Shown here piece by piece: positions 45,946-54,835 of a stretch of 64,000 bases of DNA (positions are counted from its first letter, which is position 1; each line of letters begins with the position of its first letter). This DNA comes from Bacillus pumilus. GTDB taxonomy: Bacteria > Bacillota > Bacilli > Bacillales > Bacillaceae. The notes below the pieces were generated by a model. That model worked only from the letters and a program-made list of their open reading frames with translations, did not search any database and was not told the DNA's origin. Both the position numbers and the translations under genes were made by a program. Where the stretch lies: positions 34,196-98,195 of the forward strand of contig NZ_NKHG01000038.1 in NCBI RefSeq assembly GCF_002744245.1, in the 5' to 3' direction.

Positions 45946-47109
45946 ATGAATGCAGCGATCATGGATAATGGGAAGCTTATCCGAATTACACATCATCTAA
46001 CGAAAAGTCGGTTAGAGCATGTAAGGGCTACGTGCAAATTTTATTGTCCTGAATGCAGTCAGGAGGTTCAATTAAAGTTAGGTGAGCATCGTGTCTATCA
46101 TTTTGCACATAAACAGCTGACAGCATGTCCGTTAGCCGCTGCAGGCGAAACGGTTTACCATCAGTCGGGAAAGGCAGACCTCGAAGGTTGGCTCAAACGA
46201 CTTGGACATAAGCCAATGCTGGAGAAATATGTTTCAAAGATTCAACAGCCCCCTGATGTGACCGTCGTTGAGGGAGATGTAGGCTACGCGATCGAATTTC
46301 AATGTGCGAATATTTCTCAGCAAGAGGTAAGGAAAAGAACAAGAGGTCTCCGTGCCGCAGGGCTTTTTCCTATATGGATCATAGGTGCAAATCGTTTAAC
46401 ACGAATATCTACCCAGCTCTTTTCTTTCTCTTCCATTCATTGGGGAGTTTTAAGGCAATCGCACAAAAGGAGATTGATCTTTTATTGCCCGATTCAGCAA
46501 ATGTTCATCCATCTTGATCATCTCCTCGTATTTCAGTCAACGAAAATATGTGCTACAATGACTGTCAGGCCGTCTTCAGCATACCATCAACTTTCAGCAC
46601 TCCTCGATCCTCCCTTGAGCAAGCGTCCAGTAAATAAGCAATGGGTGAGGTGCGTTCAGCAATTTAGGCAGCGGCCTCCCCGCATTTTATCAAATGAAAG
46701 TAAGCGTTTGAGACACATTTTTTATGAGCATCATCGCACGACATTTCCATTTCTTCCAACTGATTTGTTTATTCCACTGACAGAAGCGTATATCTTTAGT
46801 AGTCCGGTTTATGTCTGGCAGGGGTGCCTTTATGATTGGATGGTTAGAAGAAAAGGAAGAGCACCAGTGACAATCCAACTGCTGATAAAAGAAATCTATC
46901 GGTGTATACAGGCAAAAGAAGTGAAGCTCCGATATGCCAATGTCACAATCGAAGAAGTCAAAGACGTGATCACTGCATATATTAAGGCTCTCATCAGCAA
47001 AGGGTTTTTACACATGACGAAAGAGGGTAATTATCAAGTAACGTCGAATCAAATGCCTATACGAACAGTAAATGAAGCGTTTAAACGAGATGCTTTCTTA
47101 TTTCATTAG
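45946..47109 (+). CDS. coiA: CoiA, competence protein
   Basis: 387-aa protein made during competence and needed for efficient transformation and recombination after uptake. An N-terminal zinc-ribbon-like stretch (CKFYCPECSQ... HRVYHFAHKQLTACPL) is followed by a nuclease-like core with the acidic IEFQCANIS motif (about 110-118). ATG 45946 follows AAGGAG. Preceded by a ComK box, so expression should be tied to ComK. Its end overlaps the start of a reading frame leading into pepF. Confidence 0.92.
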   Translation: MNAAIMDNGKLIRITHHLTKSRLEHVRATCKFYCPECSQEVQLKLGEHRVYHFAHKQLTACPLAAAGETVYHQSGKADLEGWLKRLGHKPMLEKYVSKIQQPPDVTVVEGDVGYAIEFQCANISQQEVRKRTRGLRAAGLFPIWIIGANRLTRISTQLFSFSSIHWGVLRQSHKRRLIFYCPIQQMFIHLDHLLVFQSTKICATMTVRPSSAYHQLSALLDPPLSKRPVNKQWVRCVQQFRQRPPRILSNESKRLRHIFYEHHRTTFPFLPTDLFIPLTEAYIFSSPVYVWQGCLYDWMVRRKGRAPVTIQLLIKEIYRCIQAKEVKLRYANVTIEEVKDVITAYIKALISKGFLHMTKEGNYQVTSNQMPIRTVNEAFKRDAFLFH

Positions 47110-47323
47110 CATGTTTCAGGCCCACTTTGATCATCATAAGAATAAGGTGGTGGTGCTATTGAATAGAAAGAAACGCTTTTTTCTCATTTTCTTAGCCTGT
47201 TTGGTATTTATTTCTGCATATGATTTGACAAATATAGTTCAAAACAAAGAAGATAAACACAACACCAATTTCTTTCACTTTCCGAAAGGTTGGTTCAACA
47301 CAACTCATGCAAGGGGGATTCAT

Positions 47324-49150
47324 ATGACTTCACAAAGCAAAAACAACCATTTACCAGACAGAAGCGAAGTAAAAGAAGAAAACAAATGGCGCCTTGAAGA
47401 TATTTTTGAAAGCGTCGATTCGTGGAACAAGGAATTCGAAGCTGTAAAAAAAGAAATTCCGAAGCTAGCCCAATTTAAAGGCAAGCTGTCCCATTCTGCT
47501 GATGTTCTGTATGAAGCCCTAACATTTCAGGATCAACTTTCTGAAAAGCTTGGCAAGCTTTATACATATGCGCACATGAAATATGATGAAGATACAACAA
47601 ACTCATCATTTCAGGCATTAAATGATAAGGCGTCTAATTTATTTACACAGATGTCCAGTACATCTGCTTATATTGTTCCAGAGATTTTATCCATTCAAGA
47701 AGATAAACTGCAGCAATTTATTTTGGAAAAAGAAGAATTAAAACTTTATTCTCACGCTCTAGAAGAAATTAACAAAGAGCGTCCACATATTTTAAGTGAG
47801 GAGCAAGAAGCTTTATTAGCTGAGGCATCTGAACCTCTATCATCTTCATCCACTACATTTAGTATGTTTAATAATGCAGATATTTCGTTCCCATCTGTAA
47901 AGGATGAGAGTGGGGAAGAAAAGAAGATTACCCATGGCAACTTCATTACATTTTTAAATAGTGATGACCGTGAAGTGAGAAAGAACGCCTTCAAAGCCGT
48001 TTATAAAACGTATGATCAATATAAAAACACACTTGCTTCTACACTTAGCGGTTCGATTAAAAAGGATAATTTTTATGCGAAAGTCCGAAATTACAAATCC
48101 GCAAGGGAAGCAGCTTTATCAAGAAATAGCATTCCAGAAGAAGTGTATGACAATCTAATTGATACAGTTCATCAATATTTACCGTTATTACATCGCTATA
48201 TAGAATTGCGTAAAAAGGTATTAAAACTTGATGAAGTGCACAATTATGACTTGTATACTCCACTTGTGAAAGATGCTGGCATGAAGCTGACCTACGATGA
48301 AGCCAAGGATTATATGCTGAAAGGCTTAGCTCCATTAGGAGAAGAATATGTGTCCGTCTTAAAAAAAGGACTTACCAATCGCTGGGTGGATGTTTATGAG
48401 AATAAAGGGAAACGAAGCGGTGCGTATTCATCTGGAAGCTACGGCACAAATCCATATATTTTAATGAACTGGCAAAATAATATTGATAATTTATTTACAT
48501 TGGCTCATGAATTTGGTCACTCTGTCCATAGCTACTACACTAGAAAACATCAGCCATATCCGTATGGAAACTATAGTATTTTTGTAGCAGAAGTGGCATC
48601 CACAACAAATGAAGCGTTACTAGGGGAATATTTGCTAAATAAATTAGACGATAAAAAGCAGCGTTTGTATGTGTTAAATCACTTGTTAGAAGGCTTTAGA
48701 GGAACGGTATTTAGACAAACGATGTTTGCTGAGTTTGAGCATCTGATTCACGTGAAAGCACAAGAAGGAGAAGCATTAACGCCAGAGTTTATGACGAACC
48801 TTTATTACGACTTGAATAAGAAGTATTTTGGTGACGACATGGTTGTAGATAAAGAAATCGGATTAGAGTGGACGAGAATCCCTCATTTCTATTACAACTA
48901 TTATGTGTATCAATATGCGACAGGCTATAGTGCTGCGCAAGCGTTAAGTAAGCAAATATTAGAGGAAGGTAAACCTGCGGTAGAGCGTTATACAGACTTC
49001 CTTAAAGCAGGAAGCTCCGATTACCCAATCAATGTGCTGAAAAAAGCAGGTGTTGATATGGCATCTAAAGAACCAATTGAAGCAGCATGTCAATTGTTCG
49101 AAGAAAAACTAAAAGAAATGGAAGAGCTCATCTCCAAAACTGGTGAGTAA
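47324..49150 (+). CDS. pepF: Oligoendopeptidase F (M3 family)
   Basis: 608-aa zinc peptidase that degrades short peptides. LAHEFGHSVHSYY holds HExxH (His395). ATG 47324 follows AAGGGGGATT by 6 nt and starts at the usual cytosolic position (MTSQSKNNHLP...WRLEDIFES). The same frame is open upstream: a TTG at 47159 (after AAGGTGGTG) would add 55 residues with a membrane helix (RFFLIFLACLVFISAYDLTNIV), giving 663 aa; the B. subtilis entry is also long (about 670 aa, from memory). Two forms, one anchored, are possible. Near the opp operon; it may process imported peptides. Confidence 0.9.
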   Translation: MTSQSKNNHLPDRSEVKEENKWRLEDIFESVDSWNKEFEAVKKEIPKLAQFKGKLSHSADVLYEALTFQDQLSEKLGKLYTYAHMKYDEDTTNSSFQALNDKASNLFTQMSSTSAYIVPEILSIQEDKLQQFILEKEELKLYSHALEEINKERPHILSEEQEALLAEASEPLSSSSTTFSMFNNADISFPSVKDESGEEKKITHGNFITFLNSDDREVRKNAFKAVYKTYDQYKNTLASTLSGSIKKDNFYAKVRNYKSAREAALSRNSIPEEVYDNLIDTVHQYLPLLHRYIELRKKVLKLDEVHNYDLYTPLVKDAGMKLTYDEAKDYMLKGLAPLGEEYVSVLKKGLTNRWVDVYENKGKRSGAYSSGSYGTNPYILMNWQNNIDNLFTLAHEFGHSVHSYYTRKHQPYPYGNYSIFVAEVASTTNEALLGEYLLNKLDDKKQRLYVLNHLLEGFRGTVFRQTMFAEFEHLIHVKAQEGEALTPEFMTNLYYDLNKKYFGDDMVVDKEIGLEWTRIPHFYYNYYVYQYATGYSAAQALSKQILEEGKPAVERYTDFLKAGSSDYPINVLKKAGVDMASKEPIEAACQLFEEKLKEMEELISKTGE

Positions 49151-49153
49151 CGA

Positions 49154-49208
49154 AAAGACTTCTGTCAAATATGTGAGTGCGAGCTCATCTTTTGGCAGGA
49201 GTTTTTTC
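49154..49208 (+). terminator. Terminator of pepF
   Basis: ACTTCTGTCAAA pairs with TTTGGCAGGAGT (G-T pairs allowed), with an inner GAG/CTC stem and six Ts. Confidence 0.75.
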
Positions 49209-49262
49209 TTGGGATAATAAAAAAAGACCCCTCCTGAAGAAGAGGAGAAGCCTTTCAAATGC

Positions 49263-49436
49263 TCACCCTTTAAATCCTTTAAAGGTCTTACGGTGATTCA
49301 GTCGATATAGTGTAAAGAGAATCGAAACAAATAAGAGCGGTGACGTCAGATAAAGAGGCAGAATTTTCATTAAGCCTAATATATTTAAAAAGAAGCATAA
49401 GCCGATGGCAACAAGTCCAATCGTTATGCTGCGCAT
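49263..49436 (-). CDS. yizD: Small two-helix membrane protein
   Basis: 57-aa protein read on the minus strand from ATG 49436, preceded by GGGGGG. Two hydrophobic segments (SITIGLVAIGLCFFLNILGL and SPLLFVSILFTLYRL) and a basic tail (HRKTFKGFKG). It lies where B. subtilis has yizD, between pepF and the RoxS/yjbH region. Function unknown. Confidence 0.7.
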   Translation of the reverse strand: MRSITIGLVAIGLCFFLNILGLMKILPLYLTSPLLFVSILFTLYRLNHRKTFKGFKG

Positions 49437-49459
49437 GCAGATCCCCCCATTTTTTCGTT

Positions 49460-49478
49460 ACTTTCACTATATGAAAGT
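49460..49478. promoter_or_regulatory. Inverted repeat upstream of yizD
   Basis: ACTTTCA, CTATA, TGAAAGT, 24 nt upstream of the yizD ATG. Could be an operator or a 5' hairpin. Confidence 0.35.
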
Positions 49479-49528
49479 GACAGTCCTCTTATGTTTTGTG
49501 ACAAAAATATGAACATATAGCATATCAG

Positions 49529-49558
49529 TTGTCATAAGTCGACAAAATTTGATATACT
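49529..49558 (+). promoter_or_regulatory. roxS promoter
   Basis: TTGTCA (49529-49534), 18-nt spacer, TATACT (49553-49558). A TTTTGTGACAAAAA upstream (about 49493) could be a ResD site, as known for roxS in B. subtilis. Confidence 0.65.
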
Positions 49559-49562
49559 ACAG

Positions 49563-49580
49563 ATGTGAAATTAATCACAT
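49563..49580 (+). promoter_or_regulatory. Rex-like operator over the roxS start
   Basis: ATGTGAA-ATTA-ATCACAT, a palindrome close to the Rex site TTGTGAA-N4-TTCACAA, directly after the -10. It also contains TGTGA-N6-TCACA, the Fnr core. Rex repression of roxS is established in B. subtilis. Confidence 0.65.
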
Positions 49581-49680
49581 ACAAACATTACCCCTTTGTT
49601 TGACCGTGAAAAATTTCTCCCATCCCCTTTGTTGTCGTTAAGACATAGTGAAACCGCGCTTATCCCGGCGCGGTTTCTTC
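49565..49680 (+). ncRNA. roxS: RoxS/RsaE-type small regulatory RNA
   Basis: About 115 nt between a promoter and a strong hairpin, with no reading frame. It carries the RsaE hallmarks: two C-rich seed motifs CCCCTTTGTT (49591-49600 and 49624-49633) and CTCCC between them, then the stem GAAACCGCGC / GCGCGGTTTC (49650-49677). In B. subtilis RoxS lies in this same place before yjbH and tunes central metabolism according to NAD+/NADH through Rex and ResD. Confidence 0.88.
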
Positions 49681-49732
49681 GTGTTTATATTCAGAACAAA
49701 TGTTCTTGTTTAAGGTGAAGAAAAAACATGGG

Positions 49733-50644
49733 TCAGCACCCATGTTCATTCTCACAGCCGTAGACATTAAGATCTGAATGGTTCTCATTTTCTTTATAGC
49801 GCCAAAACATTTCTTGATGTATCTGTACACGTTCTACCTTTTTAGCGAATGCCAGCTTCTTCATTTGACGTTCAACTTCTTCAAGCGTCAGGTCATATAC
49901 AACAGCAATTTCTTTTGCTGATGCAAATTGAAAGTAAGCGATAAACCATTCAAGCGGTGGTCGTTCTGAAGGTGTTGGTTTTTCACCAATCATTTCAAAA
50001 AGAATTTCCTCGTATACATCATATGAGTATGCACCCGAAATCTTTAATCCTTCCTCCCCGTTCACCGTATTGAAAAAGGCGAAGGTAGGAAGCTCGGATA
50101 CGTCCATTTCAGCTGCGATTTTCATATCACATTTTAGGGCTTTGACTGCACTTTGCGAATGGATATCCCGCTGGAATTCCTCAATGTCCAGTCCAGCAAT
50201 TTTTGCATTTTCTAGCAAGACATGTTCACTTGTAACGTCTTGCTGATGGCAAAAAAGTGATTCCTGAATGAGGCGTAAAAATTTCATTCCGCATTTTCTG
50301 CCTTGAAGCTCAGCTGCTTTTAGTGCGAGCGAGGCGAGATAGGGTGATGTTACAATTTGTTCAGACAGCATTTGTTCTTTTTTGGTCTGAGTTTTGGTGG
50401 CAAATTTCCCCCATGCTTCAGTCAGCAAATGCTTCTTTCTTTTCCGGTTCAATGCATTAATACTAGAGCTTGTGACCATTCGCAAAGTGAAAAAACGGCC
50501 ATACTTCATTTTCAATTTTTTAATTGATGGCTCTAATAACCAGCAGTCTGGGCTAAGAGGATCAATGAACACATAGATTTCAATCGGCTTTTGAGGATGT
50601 CCGTGACAGTGTGAAAAATATTGATCGTGCGGATTGCAGCTCAA
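49733..50644 (-). CDS. spxH: SpxH (YjbH), ClpXP adaptor for Spx
   Basis: 303-aa thioredoxin-fold (DsbA-like) adaptor that brings Spx to ClpXP. His/Cys-rich N-terminus MSCNPHDQYFSHCHGHPQ binds zinc in homologues, and FIDPLSPDCWLLEP holds the DsbA-like active-site region. It starts with TTG at 50644, overlapping the yjbI stop (TTGA), with AAAAGGACGG upstream; expressed as yjbI-spxH. Near spx itself, 7 kb away. Confidence 0.94.
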   Translation of the reverse strand: MSCNPHDQYFSHCHGHPQKPIEIYVFIDPLSPDCWLLEPSIKKLKMKYGRFFTLRMVTSSSINALNRKRKKHLLTEAWGKFATKTQTKKEQMLSEQIVTSPYLASLALKAAELQGRKCGMKFLRLIQESLFCHQQDVTSEHVLLENAKIAGLDIEEFQRDIHSQSAVKALKCDMKIAAEMDVSELPTFAFFNTVNGEEGLKISGAYSYDVYEEILFEMIGEKPTPSERPPLEWFIAYFQFASAKEIAVVYDLTLEEVERQMKKLAFAKKVERVQIHQEMFWRYKENENHSDLNVYGCENEHGC

Positions 50645-51039
50645 GATCGTCCGTCCTTTTCAGGTGTTTGGTTGACCATATGACGAGCCGTCAGAGAAAG
50701 CCGCTCAAATAAAAAGTCACGAATATCGCCGGTTAGTCCTACTTGATCCATTGCATCCTCCATGCATTCAAGCCATGCGTCAGCCCGCTCCTCAGTAATC
50801 GGAAAAGGGAGATGTCTCGCCCGCAGCATTGGGTGACCATGCTCCTCTGTATAAAGCGGCGGTCCGCCTAAATATTGAGTTAAAAACTGTTTTTGTTTTC
50901 TTGCTGTTTCTTTTAAGTCATCCGGGAAAATAGGATGAAGCAAAGGATGACACTTTACATTTTCATAAAAAGTATCAACAAGTTGCGATAGAAGTTCCTC
51001 TCCAACCGCTTCGTAAGGTGCGTTAAACGATTGTACCAT
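50641..51039 (-). CDS. yjbI: Truncated haemoglobin
   Basis: 132-aa group II (trHbO) truncated globin. Visible motifs are LVDTFYENVKCHPLLHPIFPDD, QYLGGPPLYTEEHGHPMLRARHLPFPI with the proximal His region, and the Trp in ADAWLECM. Likely handles O2, NO or peroxide. AAAAGGAG precedes ATG 51039. It forms an operon with spxH; linking a haem protein to Spx control suits a redox role (inference). Confidence 0.93.
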   Translation of the reverse strand: MVQSFNAPYEAVGEELLSQLVDTFYENVKCHPLLHPIFPDDLKETARKQKQFLTQYLGGPPLYTEEHGHPMLRARHLPFPITEERADAWLECMEDAMDQVGLTGDIRDFLFERLSLTARHMVNQTPEKDGRS

Positions 51040-51287
51040 GTTGACTACTCCTTTTACTCGTAGCTAATAGGATGGCTCACCCTATTGCGAATTTCATTTA
51101 TTTCAAAAGTGATATTCAGTTTGTTCTATTTTATTGTTTCTATTCTTGTATACTTATTTTAACAACCTCAACTCAATTCCACAAACAAACCGCTTTGGCT
51201 CTCTGGAATTAGAGAGAGGGGTGGATTCCGTGTTAATTGACCATATCATAACACATTCGGTCAAAAAAAGGTGAAAAGCGACATACA

Positions 51288-51318
51288 AAAAACCGAAGGG
51301 GTTATTCTCTTCGGTTTA
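51288..51318 (-). terminator. Terminator of cwlQ
   Basis: Minus strand: AAACCGAAG, 10-nt loop, CTTCGGTTT and a T run, right at the cwlQ stop. Confidence 0.85.
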
Positions 51319-52080
51319 GGCGAAATACTGCGCAGTGATTTTCTTTACATAATTTTGTGTTTCTTTAAATGGAGGAATGCCCCCGTATTTATCTACATTC
51401 CCTGAGCCTGCGTTATAGGCAGCTAAAGCGAGTGAGACATTTCCATTATATTTATGAAGCATTTGTTTTAAATACTTCGTTCCGCCTTCAATGTTTTGGG
51501 CCGCATCAAAGGCATTATTCACGCCAAGTGATTTAGCAGTAGACGGCATGAGCTGCATGAGTCCAAGCGCACCTGCATGGCTGACAGCATTCGTACGATA
51601 GCCGGATTCTTGCTTGATCACCGCGTGAATCAGCTTCTCTGGAACGCCATGCTTTTGAGCCATTTGTGAGACAATCTGGTTAATCTCTTTTGATGAAGCA
51701 CTTGAAGTGGTCTTTTGAAGTGGCGGCGTATAGCTGTTGTTTAAGACGTTTCCGATGCCATTCGCCGTATTCAATTGAGCGTCATTTGCATATAAAGATT
51801 GAGAAGACAATGGTTCACTGCTGGTCATGGCAGAAAGATACGGATTCGTACGTGTATATTGCGTGTTCGGAGCCGTTGATGGGTCCGTGCCCATGAAAGC
51901 AGAGATTGAAAGTGGAAGGCGTGATAATTCTGACCCGCCTAAAAAATCTTGCAGCAGCGACTGGAATGAGGCCTGTGCACTTGATTCTTGGCCGGTCGAC
52001 ATTTGCGTTTGTCCGTTATCTGATTGTAACGTTTTGAGCGCTTGAAGCTGCATAAAGGATTGAAGTTGATTGACGTTCAT
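51316..52080 (-). CDS. cwlQ: Lytic transglycosylase (SLT domain)
   Basis: 254-aa cell-wall hydrolase. The C-terminal third is a soluble lytic transglycosylase domain: IHAVIKQESGYRTNAVS with catalytic Glu158, GALGLMQLMP, and ALAAYNAGSGNVDKYGG. The N-terminal 130 residues are Gln/Ser/Thr-rich and look disordered; B. subtilis CwlQ (YjbJ) is shorter (about 181 aa, from memory). No clear signal peptide. ATG 52080 is chosen over the adjacent ATG 52083, being 6 rather than 3 nt from GGAGG. Confidence 0.88.
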   Translation of the reverse strand: MNVNQLQSFMQLQALKTLQSDNGQTQMSTGQESSAQASFQSLLQDFLGGSELSRLPLSISAFMGTDPSTAPNTQYTRTNPYLSAMTSSEPLSSQSLYANDAQLNTANGIGNVLNNSYTPPLQKTTSSASSKEINQIVSQMAQKHGVPEKLIHAVIKQESGYRTNAVSHAGALGLMQLMPSTAKSLGVNNAFDAAQNIEGGTKYLKQMLHKYNGNVSLALAAYNAGSGNVDKYGGIPPFKETQNYVKKITAQYFA

Positions 52081-52101
52081 CATGTTCCTCCTTCAAGGAA
52101 T

Positions 52102-52680
52102 TTATCTATTCTGTGTTTTCATTTTCTCTTCATAAAAACGAACCACTTTGTTTTTCGTTTTTCGTGTTGGGATCTGAAATTGACGGAGCAATGCTGAGAA
52201 TGCGGTTTGTCCGATTTCTAAATCGCTCACTTCAAATTCAAGTTCATAGTCCTCTACTGTTAAATATCGGCTGTGATCTAAAACAATTAAGCCCTCGTTG
52301 ATCATTTTTTCTGCTCTTGACGTTTCAAGTGAACCAAAATACACAATTTGATCCTTTTGAATGTTCAGGTTGTCTAACCTGTCTGCTACTTCGCCTTCTG
52401 GTAGTTGAAATTGTTCAAGGCTAGCGGGAGGAGCTAATGTTTGGTGGGTTTCCAGCAAGCCAATTTCATGTGGTTCCTTTAATGTAAGAACCCATTGACC
52501 ATCTTTTTCTCTCATTCGTAAGGCAGCAAATTGAGATTTTATATCAAATTGAGGTGTATCCAAGTAATAGTTGGTTTGAGTGCGGAAATCCGTATCCTTC
52601 AATTGAAAATATTGTTTCAGCTGTTCAAATTCTTCTTTCAATAATAATTGCTTTAATTCTATTTCAATTTCCTGTGCCAT
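52102..52680 (-). CDS. yjbK: CYTH domain protein
   Basis: 192-aa CYTH/triphosphate-tunnel protein. The ExExK signature is at EIEIELK (residues 4-10), and further charged strands (YYLDTPQF, LRMREKDGQWVLTLKEP, YELEFEV) line the tunnel. Family members bind triphosphate groups; activity here is inferred. 21 nt upstream of cwlQ in one transcript, and divergent from yjbL-relQ-nadK. Confidence 0.9.
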   Translation of the reverse strand: MAQEIEIELKQLLLKEEFEQLKQYFQLKDTDFRTQTNYYLDTPQFDIKSQFAALRMREKDGQWVLTLKEPHEIGLLETHQTLAPPASLEQFQLPEGEVADRLDNLNIQKDQIVYFGSLETSRAEKMINEGLIVLDHSRYLTVEDYELEFEVSDLEIGQTAFSALLRQFQIPTRKTKNKVVRFYEEKMKTQNR

Positions 52681-52920
52681 TTTGACATCAACCTTTCATT
52701 TAGAGGAAATATATTTATTGTACATGATGTGTGTTCGCCATGTAAAAGCTAGTTTTGTATCTCATCTATCCCTTTAATATGTATGTGTCCATGTTTAGAC
52801 TGAATGATGCAAAATCATCATTTGAAAGGAGAAATCGAGATTTTCTTTAAAAGTTCGGTTTATCAATATTGAACTTGATATGGTAAAATAAAGCTGTACT
52901 TTGTTGTAAAGGAGATCATG

Positions 52921-53286
52921 ATGCAAAACAGAATTGAAATCACAGAAGCAACTTTAAAAGAAGACAGGCTGATTTTGACGGTCCAGTCAGATAAGCAAAT
53001 TCAAAAAGCAAAGGCATCAGGACAAATGCTTGTTGATTCTGATCACTTTGCGTTCGTTTACATACTTGAAACTGATGAGTCTTTTACGTATCTTATTTTA
53101 GGAGAGAACACTTGGGCTCCATTAAAAGAAGCAATGAATCGCGACATCCCTGTCTATCTGACAGCGGAAGAAATATCGTTAGAACTCATTCACCTTCATC
53201 AGGAATTACACTATTTAATCGACAATATTAAAGACAATGCCAATTACGGAGATATGGAAGAGAAAGTGAAAAGCACATTCCTCTGA
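52921..53286 (+). CDS. yjbL: YjbL family protein
   Basis: 121-aa soluble protein (MQNRIEITEATLKEDRLILTVQSDKQ...), alternating strands then a helical end (LELIHLHQELHYLIDNIKD). AAAGGAG lies 6 nt before ATG 52921; an ATG three bases upstream is closer than usual. First gene of yjbL-relQ-nadK-yjbO. Function unknown. Confidence 0.8.
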   Translation: MQNRIEITEATLKEDRLILTVQSDKQIQKAKASGQMLVDSDHFAFVYILETDESFTYLILGENTWAPLKEAMNRDIPVYLTAEEISLELIHLHQELHYLIDNIKDNANYGDMEEKVKSTFL

Positions 53287-53319
53287 AATAATTAGGTATT
53301 TGGAATTGGGGGAAGTTTC

Positions 53320-53949
53320 ATGGACAAAAAACAATGGGATCAATTCCTCGCACCATATAAGCAAGCAGTCGAAGAATTAAAAGTAAAACTAAAAGGTATT
53401 CGAAATCTGTATGAATTCGAGGATGACCATTCACCAGTAGAATTTGTCACAGGCCGAGTGAAACCCGTTGCCAGCATATTAGAAAAGGCAAAGCGTAAAA
53501 ACATCCCGATGCATGAGATTGAAACGATGCAGGATATTGCTGGGCTTCGCATTATGTGCCAGTTTGTAGAAGATATACAAGTCGTGAAAAAAATGCTTCA
53601 GTCACGAAAAGACTTTGTGGTGGTTGATAAACGCGACTATATTGCAGAACATAAAGAAAGCGGATATCGCTCGTACCACCTTGTTGTGTTATATCCGATG
53701 CAAACGGTCAACGGAGAGAAGCAGCTCCTCGTCGAAATCCAAATTCGTACACTTGCGATGAACTTTTGGGCGACCATCGAGCATTCTCTGAATTATAAAT
53801 ATAGCGGGAATATCCCGGAAAAGGTCAAACTGCGCCTTCAAAGAGCTTCTGAGGCAGCATCTCGTCTTGATGAGGAGATGTCTGAAATTAGAGGAGAAAT
53901 TCAAGAAGCACAAGTGGCATTTTCCCGGAAAAAGAAAACCGATAGCTGA
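53320..53949 (+). CDS. relQ: Small alarmone synthetase (GTP pyrophosphokinase)
   Basis: 209-aa RelA/SpoT-type synthetase without hydrolase or regulatory domains, making (p)ppGpp. IAGLRIMCQFVEDIQVV holds the metal-binding region and KESGYRSYHLVV the G-loop; EIQIRTLAMNFWATIEH is also conserved. It corresponds to B. subtilis YjbM (SasB, SAS1). GGGGGAAG precedes the ATG. In one operon with NAD kinase. Confidence 0.95.
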   Translation: MDKKQWDQFLAPYKQAVEELKVKLKGIRNLYEFEDDHSPVEFVTGRVKPVASILEKAKRKNIPMHEIETMQDIAGLRIMCQFVEDIQVVKKMLQSRKDFVVVDKRDYIAEHKESGYRSYHLVVLYPMQTVNGEKQLLVEIQIRTLAMNFWATIEHSLNYKYSGNIPEKVKLRLQRASEAASRLDEEMSEIRGEIQEAQVAFSRKKKTDS

Positions 53950-54016
53950 ACCGAAGCTTGATCAAATATATGATGCTGCCTTCTTGTAGCAGCAAGGTGG
54001 AAAAGGAGAAGAATTC

Positions 54017-54817
54017 ATGAAATTTGCCGTTTCTTCAAAAGGGAATTCTGTATCTGACACACTCAAAAATAAAATTCAGACCTACTTACTGGATTTTGGC
54101 ATGGAATTAAATGAAGAGGAACCAGATCTTGTTATTACTGTCGGGGGAGACGGAACCCTTTTATATGCTTTTCACCGCTATAGCAACCGCCTGAATGAAA
54201 CAGCTTTTGTCGGTGTTCATACAGGGCATCTTGGCTTTTATGCTGACTGGGTGCCGAGTGAAATTGAAAAGCTTGTCCTTGCCATTGCAAAAACACCTTA
54301 TCATATTGTGGAATATCCGATTCTTGAAGTCATTGTCAGATACAACGATGGCGGCCGGGAAGAGAAATATTTAGCAATGAATGAATGTACGATCAAAAGT
54401 ATGGAAGGTACGCTTGTGGCAGATGTTGAAATTAGAGGTCAGCTTTTTGAAACGTTTAGAGGTGACGGTCTTTGTTTGTCTACGCCATCTGGCAGTACGG
54501 CTTATAACAAAGCACTTGGCGGTGCCATTATCCATCCTTCGATTAGAGCCATTCAGCTTGCAGAAATGGCTTCGATTAATAACAGGGTGTTCCGGACAGT
54601 CGGTTCACCGCTTATTTTGCCAGACCACCACACTTGTGTGATCAAACCGATCAACGATGTGGATTTTCAGGTGACGATTGATCATTTGACGCTGCTTCAT
54701 AAAGATGTGAAATCCATTCAATGTCGTGTGGCAGACGAGAATGTCCGTTTTGCCCGATTTAGACCATTTCCGTTTTGGAAAAGGGTGCAAGATTCCTTTA
54801 TCGGAAAAGGAGAATAA
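54017..54817 (+). CDS. nadK: NAD kinase
   Basis: 266 aa, length of B. subtilis NadKA (YjbN). Phosphorylates NAD to [15 protein letters not shown] (GGDG at 43-46) is the kinase motif, and [16 protein letters not shown] and [21 protein letters not shown] are further signatures. AAAGGAG precedes ATG 54017. Ends 18 nt before the proposed start of yjbO. Confidence 0.95.
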   Translation: MKFAVSSKGNSVSDTLKNKIQTYLLDFGMELNEEEPDLVITVGGDGTLLYAFHRYSNRLNETAFVGVHTGHLGFYADWVPSEIEKLVLAIAKTPYHIVEYPILEVIVRYNDGGREEKYLAMNECTIKSMEGTLVADVEIRGQLFETFRGDGLCLSTPSGSTAYNKALGGAIIHPSIRAIQLAEMASINNRVFRTVGSPLILPDHHTCVIKPINDVDFQVTIDHLTLLHKDVKSIQCRVADENVRFARFRPFPFWKRVQDSFIGKGE

Positions 54818-54835
54818 GAAAGAGGTCGTTCTAAT

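Noticed and set aside
49564..49579. Fnr site (TGTGA-N6-TCACA) at roxS
   Set aside because: The core matches Fnr, but known roxS control and the position over the start favour Rex; kept as an alternative only.
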